A DNA stretch of 12,428 nucleotides from a bacterium. Lineage in GTDB: Bacteria > Electryoneota > RPQS01. The position numbers and the translations under genes were made by a program. Where the stretch lies: contig JAQTRJ010000027.1 of assembly GCA_028711875.1 (NCBI GenBank), forward strand, positions 1 to 12,428. The letters run 5' to 3'. The first letter of the stretch is position 1; the number at the start of each line of letters is the position of its first letter. Under the pieces are notes generated by a model that made no database searches, was not told where the DNA came from, and saw nothing but the letters and a program-made list of their open reading frames with translations. Of this stretch, positions 7,253-12,428 are shown in pieces.

Positions 7253-7281
7253 AATATACGAACTCAATCTGCCTTAGTCAA
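7253..7281 (-). promoter_or_regulatory. Sigma70-type promoter of the pgs cluster
   Basis: On the minus strand TTGACT (7281-7276) is the -35 box and TATATT (7258-7253) the -10 box, each 5 of 6 matches to consensus, with an exact 17-bp spacer. The -35 box overlaps the stop codon of the RodZ-like gene. Transcription would start near 7246, leaving a leader of about 53 nt before the pgsB ATG at 7193. The leader holds a short direct repeat, CTCAGA twice with one base between (plus-strand TCTGAG at 7205-7210 and 7212-7217), which could be a protein site but is too short to claim. No terminator hairpin lies between 7194 and 7273, so read-through from upstream also remains possible. Confidence 0.7.
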
Positions 7282-8131
7282 CATTTTCTGTCTGTTGAAT
7301 AGTGTCTGATGGGGACAAATCCTCCGTCTCAAGCCCTATTTTCGCCTCAAGCTGCAAGGTGTCGCCATGTATAATACTTACGACCGAGACTCCGTTACTT
7401 TCAGTCAGCAACTTCAAGCTGGCTGAAGGGCAGATCTCAGCCAAAAGAATTGAGGTGAATTGTGTTCGTATTGTATCGTATGAATTATAGATAATTTGTT
7501 TGGATTCATTGCTATCACAGTGAATCACCATATTGCCGGACTGCAAGCCCATCCATTCGAGCCAGTGGCCGTCGGCAGGATTCTCCGTCACAGAAAGGAC
7601 GGCGAGAGTCCCGTGCACTCGCGCGGCGCTTTCAAACACAGCAGCTTCGAAATCGGTTGCGGCGATGCGGGTCCCGCCGGTGTATCTCGAAAAAAAAAGA
7701 AAGCCAAACCCGATCAGGATGATCAGCAACGTAGCCGCACGCAGAGCGATGGGATGACCGGCAAGTCGGGTATACCAGTCGGTGCGAATCTTCGCGCGGG
7801 TCAGCGCTTTATGTTCCGGCTTGGAGAGCACCGCGGGCGAATCATCCAGCACCGCTCCCGGCGCGCCTGCTTGCCCGGCAATCAGCGCTTGATAACTCTT
7901 GAGAACTTTCTCACGGTTCATCCCCACCGCTTCGGCCAAGAGCGCCAGATAACCGCGCCGATAGGCGTCCGGCACCCGTTCCCAATTGCCCGCTTCGAGT
8001 GCTTGCAGGTAGGGCAGAGAAACGCATGTGATCCGCGACACTTCCTCCAGAGTGATATGGCGGAACTCGCGCGCGATCCGCAGCTCGTTACTGAAAGCGG
8101 CAATAGCCGAAGTATTCTTTAAAGAGTCCAT
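7274..8131 (-). CDS. RodZ-like helix-turn-helix membrane protein
   Basis: 285 residues. Residues 15-80 match the RodZ-type helix-turn-helix: 'ELRIAREFRHITLEEVS', then 'YLQALEAGNWERVPDAYRRGYL', close to the pattern 'YLxALExGxxxxxPxxYxRGyL'. A basic linker rich in Lys/Arg (104-121) leads to one transmembrane helix (about 130-147), giving a cytoplasmic N-terminus and a periplasmic C-terminal domain (150-285) that I do not recognise. In the family RodZ links the MreB cytoskeleton to the cell-wall elongation machinery; homologues with other C-termini are widespread, so the exact role is uncertain. The ATG at 8131 overlaps the maf end by 44 nt and no later start codon precedes the domain. A nine-T run falls at the membrane/periplasm boundary (7690-7698). 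It is the last gene of the right-hand run and contains the -35 box of the pgs promoter at its end. Confidence 0.8.
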   Translation of the reverse strand: MDSLKNTSAIAAFSNELRIAREFRHITLEEVSRITCVSLPYLQALEAGNWERVPDAYRRGYLALLAEAVGMNREKVLKSYQALIAGQAGAPGAVLDDSPAVLSKPEHKALTRAKIRTDWYTRLAGHPIALRAATLLIILIGFGFLFFSRYTGGTRIAATDFEAAVFESAARVHGTLAVLSVTENPADGHWLEWMGLQSGNMVIHCDSNESKQIIYNSYDTIRTQFTSILLAEICPSASLKLLTESNGVSVVSIIHGDTLQLEAKIGLETEDLSPSDTIQQTENVD

Positions 8132-8696
8132 GAATCACGTGAGTGGGAAGCCCGATGACGTTTTCGAAATCACCGTCTATGTGTTCCGCCAAGCCGCGGC
8201 CGATGCCTTGAATGGCGTAAGCACCCGCCTTATCAGACCATTCGCGAGTGTCCAGATAGTCCGCAATATCCCGTGGAGACAAGGAACGGAATTTTACCCG
8301 GGTGATGGCGGCGCCACCGATGTCCATGAAGCGCGACGAATCGAGCGCGGGGCCGGACAGCCACACTCCCGTAATGACTTCATGCCAAACGTCCGAAAGA
8401 GTCTCCAGCATCCGACGCGCCGATTCACGACCGATCGGTTTCCCCAGGACACCGCCGCGATGAGCAATGATGGTATCAGCGCCCAATAAAACACGCGAGC
8501 GATCCCGGAAGTGTCGGGATCGCTCGACTTTTCGTTTTGCATTGACTTGTGCGAGACTTTTCGGCGTCTCCGCGAGCCAGCGCTCAGCGGCGATGGAAGG
8601 CACGACATCGAAGGGTATCCGCAAGGCGCCCAGCAACTCGCTTCGTCGCGGCGAAGCGGACACGAGGGTTAAGCGAACCGGAACGTCCCTATCCAA
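8088..8696 (-). CDS. maf: Maf family nucleoside triphosphate pyrophosphatase
   Basis: A 202-residue protein of typical Maf length. Family motifs are in order: SASPRR (13-18, phosphate binding), GADT (72-75, catalytic Asp), GKP (85-87), 'EWSDKAGAYAIQG' (152-164) and 'GDFENVIGLP' (175-184). The DKAGAY segment resembles the dTTP/UTP-type enzymes (YhdE group) more than the m7GTP group. These enzymes cleave non-canonical or selected NTPs to NMP and PPi and are linked to cell division or nucleotide-pool cleaning. The only start that keeps the full N-terminus is TTG at 8696, overlapping the upstream stop by 8 nt; no good ribosome site is seen, so coupling is likely. A perfect 12-bp inverted repeat lies within the gene at 8496-8526. 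Confidence 0.92.
   Translation of the reverse strand: MDRDVPVRLTLVSASPRRSELLGALRIPFDVVPSIAAERWLAETPKSLAQVNAKRKVERSRHFRDRSRVLLGADTIIAHRGGVLGKPIGRESARRMLETLSDVWHEVITGVWLSGPALDSSRFMDIGGAAITRVKFRSLSPRDIADYLDTREWSDKAGAYAIQGIGRGLAEHIDGDFENVIGLPTHVIHGLFKEYFGYCRFQ
8496..8526 (-). repeat. Perfect 12-bp inverted repeat inside maf
   Basis: Arms CGAGCGATCCCG (8496-8507) and CGGGATCGCTCG (8515-8526) are exact reverse complements with a 7-nt loop. In the maf reading frame the repeat encodes roughly residues 57-68, giving mirrored peptide text (ERSR...RDRSR). The hairpin would be very stable in the mRNA. It lacks a following T-run, so it is not an intrinsic terminator. Confidence 0.85.
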
Positions 8697-9348
8697 CGGC
8701 GATAGCCAGCAGAAAGATGAAGCCGAGATACGGCATCAGGCGGTTGAACCGGTACAAGGCGGCAACCGATCCTTCGTGGCGCGGCTGACGAAGGCGTCCC
8801 CAAAAGAAAAGCATGGGTACGAGCACGCCGCAGACCAGAACCCAGAAGTAGCCGTTCCCATAGCGTTCCCCCAGCCACGGCCAGAGCGTAATCACTCCGA
8901 ACACGAACAGAACGGCGGACATCCACCCCAATTCGCGATGGAAGATCGTATGGACGGGAAGATCTTCCGTCACGTCGTTGCGATCCGTCAGACGTCGCTG
9001 CAAATCACGCATTTGCCCGATCACCAGGCCAAACAAAAGGGCAAACACAGCGGGAAATCCCGCACTGGACGGCGATCCCATCAACAAGGAAGTCAGAATG
9101 AACGGAAAAGCACAAGCCGCCATCAGTCCCCACGTTTTCCAAGCCGGACGAATCTGTTTCTCCGCTCGGATCCACAGCCAGGCCAGGGCAACGGACAGCA
9201 GCATTGCCGGAACCGCCGGCCAGATCGTGCGGACTCCGGAAGCGAAGCACAATCGCGCGGCAATCACCGATGAGATCGCCGCCGCGACGATGAACGTCGT
9301 GCGGCCGTACAGATCGGGGAGTCGGTCAAAAACATCAAGAAGTTTCAT
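8689..9348 (-). CDS. Polytopic membrane protein with a weak UbiA-like signature
   Basis: 219 residues from ATG at 9348; a GTG at 9381 would add a polar, unlikely N-terminus. About six or seven hydrophobic segments are visible (19-37, 42-60, 75-92, 97-112, 142-160, 166-184, 203-219). Between the fourth and fifth is 'GQMRDLQRRLTDRNDVTEDLPV' split over 111-132, which resembles the second aspartate-rich loop of UbiA prenyltransferases (DxxxD then LPV). The C-terminus, 'FNRLMPYLGFIFLLA', also fits how such proteins end. The first NDxxDxxxD motif is absent and the length is shorter than the usual 280-300, so it is either a reduced, non-catalytic relative or unrelated. It overlaps the kinase gene by 14 nt and maf by 8 nt. 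Function unknown. Confidence 0.7.
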   Translation of the reverse strand: MKLLDVFDRLPDLYGRTTFIVAAAISSVIAARLCFASGVRTIWPAVPAMLLSVALAWLWIRAEKQIRPAWKTWGLMAACAFPFILTSLLMGSPSSAGFPAVFALLFGLVIGQMRDLQRRLTDRNDVTEDLPVHTIFHRELGWMSAVLFVFGVITLWPWLGERYGNGYFWVLVCGVLVPMLFFWGRLRQPRHEGSVAALYRFNRLMPYLGFIFLLAIAVG

Positions 9349-9997
9349 GTCGGAATGGCATCTCGAGTTGAAGTCGCACACGCAGCAGGTTCAGGCATTG
9401 CGCCAGCACCTGCTTCGAATCAAGTTCTTCCGCATGTCCGGTTTCCAGTGTGGCGATGCGAAATTGCCTGGACGCTTGCTGAGTCCAGTCTTCATACGCA
9501 TGATTGAGTTCTTCGAGGTAGGAGCGTTGGATCGTGGACTCCGACGCGCGGCCTCGGGCCGCAATCCGTTTCAGGAGGGTATCCACGTCGCAGCGCAGGT
9601 ACACAATCAAGTCCGGCGGCTTCAGGTATTCGGTCATCGCGCGAAACAGGTCGCGATAGTTGTCCCAATCCCGTCCGACCAAATGTCCGCGCTGATGCAA
9701 AGTGGCGGCAAACACTCCGACGTCCTCGTAGATCGTGCGATCCTGCACGCAGGAAATTCCGGTCAATTCAATCTCTCGCTGACTGGCAAAGCGTTTGCTG
9801 AGGAAATACACTTGAAGGTGAAACGCCCATCTCGACATATCGTTGTAGAAGTCGTCAAGATAGGGGTTGTCAATCACCGGTTCCAGATAGCATTTCCAAT
9901 CGAGCTGCGAGGCGAGCGCAGTAGCCAGCGTGGTTTTTCCGACGCCAATATTCCCCGCAATCGCCACGAAATAGGTACGCTCCGAGAATTCGGGCAT
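9335..9997 (-). CDS. Deoxynucleoside kinase
   Basis: A 220-residue P-loop kinase. The nucleotide-binding loop is GNIGVGKTT (15-23), followed by the substrate-binding Glu of 'YLEP' (Glu39), 'WAFHLQVYFLSKRF' (57-70), the DR-containing catalytic segment 'QDRTIYED' (85-92) and an Arg-rich lid 'KRIAARGR' (143-150). These belong to the dCK/dGK/dAK family, which phosphorylates deoxynucleosides to dNMPs for salvage in the cytosol. Length is normal. Base specificity cannot be assigned safely; bacterial members with this shape usually act on purine deoxynucleosides or deoxycytidine. It begins 12 nt after the PPC gene stop with no evident Shine-Dalgarno, and its end overlaps the downstream membrane protein gene by 14 nt, so it is probably cotranscribed with it. 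Confidence 0.92.
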   Translation of the reverse strand: MPEFSERTYFVAIAGNIGVGKTTLATALASQLDWKCYLEPVIDNPYLDDFYNDMSRWAFHLQVYFLSKRFASQREIELTGISCVQDRTIYEDVGVFAATLHQRGHLVGRDWDNYRDLFRAMTEYLKPPDLIVYLRCDVDTLLKRIAARGRASESTIQRSYLEELNHAYEDWTQQASRQFRIATLETGHAEELDSKQVLAQCLNLLRVRLQLEMPFRHETS

Positions 9998-10009
9998 GGT
10001 GAAAACGTT

Positions 10010-10429
10010 TTAGATGTCGAGCAAATTCAATCCTGAAAAATCATCGCGGTGTCTATGCACGGGATACTTGCCGGGGACGATCCAACACTCTGCCGTAATC
10101 GCGATTTCCAATCCGACCAAGTGCCCGGCTCGCACTGTGCCCTGCCGATCCGCTACGGCAGCGTGCAGATGCCAGAATGGCTGGCCGTCTACCAGCGCCA
10201 GATTACCGATCAGGCTTACCAGTTCGACAACGCCATCCACCTGAAACGAAAGATACTGCTTGGCGGCCAGATCGAAATAGGCCAGGGCGACGTTGCGGAC
10301 GCCGCCGATTCCGCTCAGGGAACCGGATGTCCATTGCTGCGCCTGAGTGAGCTTCACGAGGGCGGATGGAAGGGATTCGCCCACCTCGAAGCGCACCAGA
10401 AAGCGCTCGTCGTGCTCGGAAATTTTCAT
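10010..10429 (-). CDS. PPC domain (DUF296) protein
   Basis: A 139-residue protein that is a single PPC (plants and prokaryotes conserved) domain. Signatures: 'LSGIGGVRNVALAYFD' (38-53), 'LIGNLALVDGQPFWHLHA' (73-90) and 'GTVRAGHLVG' (97-106). The HLH pair (87, 89) plus the His of GHL (103) is the putative metal site found in bacterial structures of the family, where the protein forms trimers. In plants the domain accompanies an AT-hook; the stand-alone bacterial role is not known. It lies 5 nt after the RmlD-like stop and 12 nt before the kinase start, inside a tightly packed run. The final residues 'DDFSGLNLLDI' are peripheral to the domain. Confidence 0.9.
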   Translation of the reverse strand: MKISEHDERFLVRFEVGESLPSALVKLTQAQQWTSGSLSGIGGVRNVALAYFDLAAKQYLSFQVDGVVELVSLIGNLALVDGQPFWHLHAAVADRQGTVRAGHLVGLEIAITAECWIVPGKYPVHRHRDDFSGLNLLDI

Positions 10430-10434
10430 GTCAA

Positions 10435-11316
10435 TCAGAAGTCGGCCGCGAAATCCACAGCCAATTCGTCTTCTAAGGATCGGAAGGAAACATCCGGCAT
10501 CACTTGTCGGAGGCGGGAAATGTCATAGCTGGTATCTCGGGTCATGGCCGATGCGCCTGGGTGGGAAAGATAGCTAATGGGTTCGACCTGATCCGAGGAT
10601 AACCCGGCGGCACGCAACGCCATACAGCCCGTCTCCAAGCGACTCAACCGGTTTGGACCACCAACGTTGAGCAGTCCTGAAGCGTTCGACTGGCAGGCGA
10701 TTTCGATCACCTGAACAAGGCTTCGAATGTGGATGGGCGAGCGATATTGATCGAAAAACAGCCGAACCGGATGACCTTGTTTGGCGGCGTTCACGACGCG
10801 CATCGTGAAGCTCTCGCCCCAACCGATACCCTGTCCGACCACGGAGTTGCTTCGCAAGACCAGATGACGGGCGGCGCCGTTTAGGACGAGCTGTTCCGCT
10901 TCCCATTTCGTCCGGCCGTAACAACCCACCGGCGAGGCAGGATCGCTTTCGCGATATGCTCCCTTCTCGCCGGAATAGACCTGATCGCTGGAAAGGAAAA
11001 GCAGTTTGGCGTGAAGCTGTCGTGCGGCACGAGCAAGCCGCGCCGTTGCCGCGACGTTGACATCATGCGCCCGGCCGGGATCGCGTTCGCACTCCAGAAC
11101 TCGCGACATGGCCGCAGAATGCACGATGGCGTCGGGTTTCCAGCTTCGCAGAATCCGTGTGAGCGGTTCGTCGTTCGTGAGATCCGCAACCTCGCACGGA
11201 AACGGGAAGCTTCCGCTCGTTCGAAAGCTCAAGCCCAAGACATCATGCCGCGTAGCCAAAGAAGCCGACACATGCGAGCCCACAAAACCGGAAGCGCCTG
11301 TAACGACAATCCGCAC
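10435..11316 (-). CDS. RmlD-like NAD(P)-dependent sugar-nucleotide reductase/epimerase
   Basis: A 293-residue extended short-chain dehydrogenase. The Rossmann motif TGASGFVGSH is at 6-15, Asp45 ('VADLT') follows, the Ser-containing strand 'LLFLSSDQVYSG' is at 105-116, and the catalytic pair YGRTK is at 133-137. The layout and the 'SSDQVY' plus 'CYGRTKWEAE' text are those of the dTDP-4-dehydrorhamnose reductase (RmlD) family. No other rml genes are in the window, so it may act on another nucleotide sugar or be a MAT2B-like relative. GTG start at 11316, supported by GAGG at 11321-11324, 4 nt upstream and overlapping the previous stop. It is adjacent to envelope-protein genes, which fits a role in surface glycan precursor supply. 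Confidence 0.88.
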   Translation of the reverse strand: MRIVVTGASGFVGSHVSASLATRHDVLGLSFRTSGSFPFPCEVADLTNDEPLTRILRSWKPDAIVHSAAMSRVLECERDPGRAHDVNVAATARLARAARQLHAKLLFLSSDQVYSGEKGAYRESDPASPVGCYGRTKWEAEQLVLNGAARHLVLRSNSVVGQGIGWGESFTMRVVNAAKQGHPVRLFFDQYRSPIHIRSLVQVIEIACQSNASGLLNVGGPNRLSRLETGCMALRAAGLSSDQVEPISYLSHPGASAMTRDTSYDISRLRQVMPDVSFRSLEDELAVDFAADF

Positions 11317-11322
11317 CGCACC

Positions 11323-11979
11323 TCAGAACGAGTAGGACCACGTCACGGTAATCCCCTGCGTTAGAAGATGTGGCTGCACTCCCATCGTCCACGTTGGAGA
11401 CAATGCCGCTTGAGACTGTGCGCGCAGCCGCGCCGATGTGCGTCCGGCATGAATCGCCGAGGCAATGTGATTGGCGACCATGGCTCCAACCAGATAGATC
11501 ACGCTGTTGAAGGCGCGATCTGACTTCACCCGAATGCGTTCCATCTCCGCGCGATGCGCGTTGCTGTCCCACGACCAGCGATCCGTCGTGGACGTATAGA
11601 GCGCGTCATAGTCCCGCTCGCGAAGCCGCCGCTCATTGTATTGATCCACGGTCATCCAGTTGCCGACGTCCACATAAAAATCGTGATCGTGACCACCGAC
11701 CACCCCGCCGTAAATCCTGGCCAGTGCCTGATAATCATCGCGCGTCGAGCGACCGTAGGCATCCAGCGTAAGCATCCCCCCCACCAGAACCAGTTCACCG
11801 CCGAAAAAGGCCAACGCGGAGTTCGGTTGTCCCAGAGAGTACTGTCCCCATCCGGGAATCACCAACGATTTCAGGAACGCCGATTTGCCCGGTGCAGCGG
11901 CGCGCGCTTCGGCGGTCATGCACGCACTGAGAATCGCCAGAGAAATGGCAGCTATGCGCGCTGTTCGGAGGATCTTCAT
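11323..11979 (-). CDS. PGWGQ-motif envelope protein (DUF5683-like), copy 2
   Basis: 218 residues. A signal sequence (1-27) offers two readings: a lipobox-like LSAC at 17-20, or signal peptidase I cleavage after 'EARA'. The mature start has 'FLKSLVIPGWGQYSLGQPNSALAFF' within 35-59, the SxxxPGxGQ..G...A pattern of the DUF5683-type small envelope proteins, in front of a hydrophobic segment (60-72). A second hydrophobic segment is near 158-172 with 'ANHIASAIHA' (169-178). The C-terminal strand ends 'WSYSF', resembling an outer-membrane C-terminus. The middle and end align with the partial gene upstream (9 nt away), so the two are paralogues. Function is unknown in the family as far as I know; an envelope location is likely. 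Confidence 0.78.
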   Translation of the reverse strand: MKILRTARIAAISLAILSACMTAEARAAAPGKSAFLKSLVIPGWGQYSLGQPNSALAFFGGELVLVGGMLTLDAYGRSTRDDYQALARIYGGVVGGHDHDFYVDVGNWMTVDQYNERRLRERDYDALYTSTTDRWSWDSNAHRAEMERIRVKSDRAFNSVIYLVGAMVANHIASAIHAGRTSARLRAQSQAALSPTWTMGVQPHLLTQGITVTWSYSF

Positions 11980-11988
11980 CGGATCGGT

Positions 11989-12428
11989 CTACCGAATCGG
12001 ATAGGATAGTGTCAGACAGCGAGTCATCGAGCCATCGAGCGACTTGGCATCATAGTGGAATTTGAGATCACCAAGCGGGTTCGATTCTTGTGCCAGATGG
12101 CGATTGTAGCCGCGAACCAGAAAAGCCGCATGCAGCGCCGACAGCACATGGTTGACAAGCACGACTTCCATCGCCACATTCGCATTGTCGAGCAGATCGT
12201 TAGCCTCGGCGCGCATATCGCGATAGACGTAGAACAACAACGATTCGCCGTCGAACTCGCGGTTGTTAGGGTTATCGGGGCTCAGTCCGTCGGCCGGACT
12301 CTCCCAAGCCGTACGGCTCAGCCCATCCGACCAGCCGTCACCGTTGTTGTAGGTATCCCGCCAGCCAAATCCGAACTGCAGAATGTACTTGCCGATCATC
12401 TCGAAATACTGCTGCTCATCATCCGTCC
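11989..12428 (-). CDS. PGWGQ-type envelope protein, copy 1 (5' end outside window)
   Basis: The frame is open to the right edge, so only about the last 145 residues are here; an in-frame ATG at 12399 is probably internal. The segment 'RDMRAEANDLLDNANVAMEV', then 'VLVNHVLSALHAAFLVRGYN', matches 'HRAEMERIRVKSDRAFNSV', then 'IYLVGAMVANHIASAIHAGR', of the following gene: a charged helix with Asp, a hydrophobic stretch, VNH or ANH, then SA-HA. The preceding text 'YFEMIGKYILQFGFGW' parallels 'FYVDVGNWMTVDQYNER'. It carries an extra Asn/Asp-rich loop (around 'NNGDGW' and 'DNPNNREF'). It ends with a strand, 'LTLSYPIR'. The pair is separated by 9 nt and is likely a tandem duplication acting in the envelope. 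Confidence 0.72.
   Translation of the reverse strand, partial: TDDEQQYFEMIGKYILQFGFGWRDTYNNGDGWSDGLSRTAWESPADGLSPDNPNNREFDGESLLFYVYRDMRAEANDLLDNANVAMEVVLVNHVLSALHAAFLVRGYNRHLAQESNPLGDLKFHYDAKSLDGSMTRCLTLSYPIR

Noticed and set aside
8496..8526. The maf hairpin as an intrinsic terminator
   Set aside because: There is no T-run after the stem on either strand and it lies in the middle of a conserved coding sequence.
9348..9381. GTG at 9381 as the start of the UbiA-like membrane protein
   Set aside because: It would add a polar 11-residue leader (MCDFNSRCHSD) before the natural-looking MKLLDVF start, has no ribosome site, and enlarges the overlap with the kinase gene.
8467..10036. Two long plus-strand open frames (268 and 352 codons) opposite maf, the membrane protein and the kinase
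   Set aside because: They are opposite well-supported genes with clear motifs (SASPRR, GNIGVGKTT), and their translations look like low-information Arg/Ser/Gln-rich shadows.

Overview
The window looks like chromosomal DNA of a Gram-negative (diderm) bacterium. The evidence is predicted secreted and outer-membrane beta-barrel proteins, surface-polysaccharide glycosyltransferases, and a RodZ-like membrane protein next to housekeeping genes. No rRNA, tRNA, CRISPR array or mobile element was seen. The species cannot be named. The mix (poly-gamma-glutamate synthase in a diderm, a 'PGWGQ' family pair, weak Shine-Dalgarno use, GTG/TTG starts) would suit an uncultivated lineage of the FCB or spirochaete/deltaproteobacterial kind, but that is a guess. 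Coding density is very high; the longest non-coding stretch is about 80 bases.

Left part, plus strand (1-2241): a compact cluster of a family 2 glycosyltransferase (only its C-terminal end is here), a NodB-type polysaccharide deacetylase and a second, complete membrane glycosyltransferase. It probably makes and de-N-acetylates a surface glycan or glycolipid. A strong bidirectional terminator at 2261-2290 separates it from everything to the right, which is on the minus strand.

Centre, minus strand (7281 down to 2306): a sigma70-like promoter (TTGACT, 17 bp, TATATT) nested in the end of the upstream gene drives pgsB, pgsC and pgsW, a poly-gamma-glutamate synthesis module. It is followed by a secreted protein made of two copies of one domain and by an arginine-rich outer-membrane beta-barrel protein. 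No pgsA/capA is present. The most interesting hypothesis here is that the last two genes form a trans-envelope export route for the polyanion, in place of PgsA and adapted to an outer membrane.

Right part, minus strand (12428 down to 7274): a tightly packed, often overlapping run. In transcription order it contains two paralogous small envelope proteins (the first partial), an RmlD-like sugar-nucleotide reductase/epimerase, a PPC/DUF296 protein, a deoxynucleoside kinase, a polytopic membrane protein with a faint UbiA-like signature, a Maf nucleotide pyrophosphatase, and a RodZ-like helix-turn-helix membrane protein. This is mostly nucleotide metabolism and envelope housekeeping, directly upstream of the poly-gamma-glutamate promoter.
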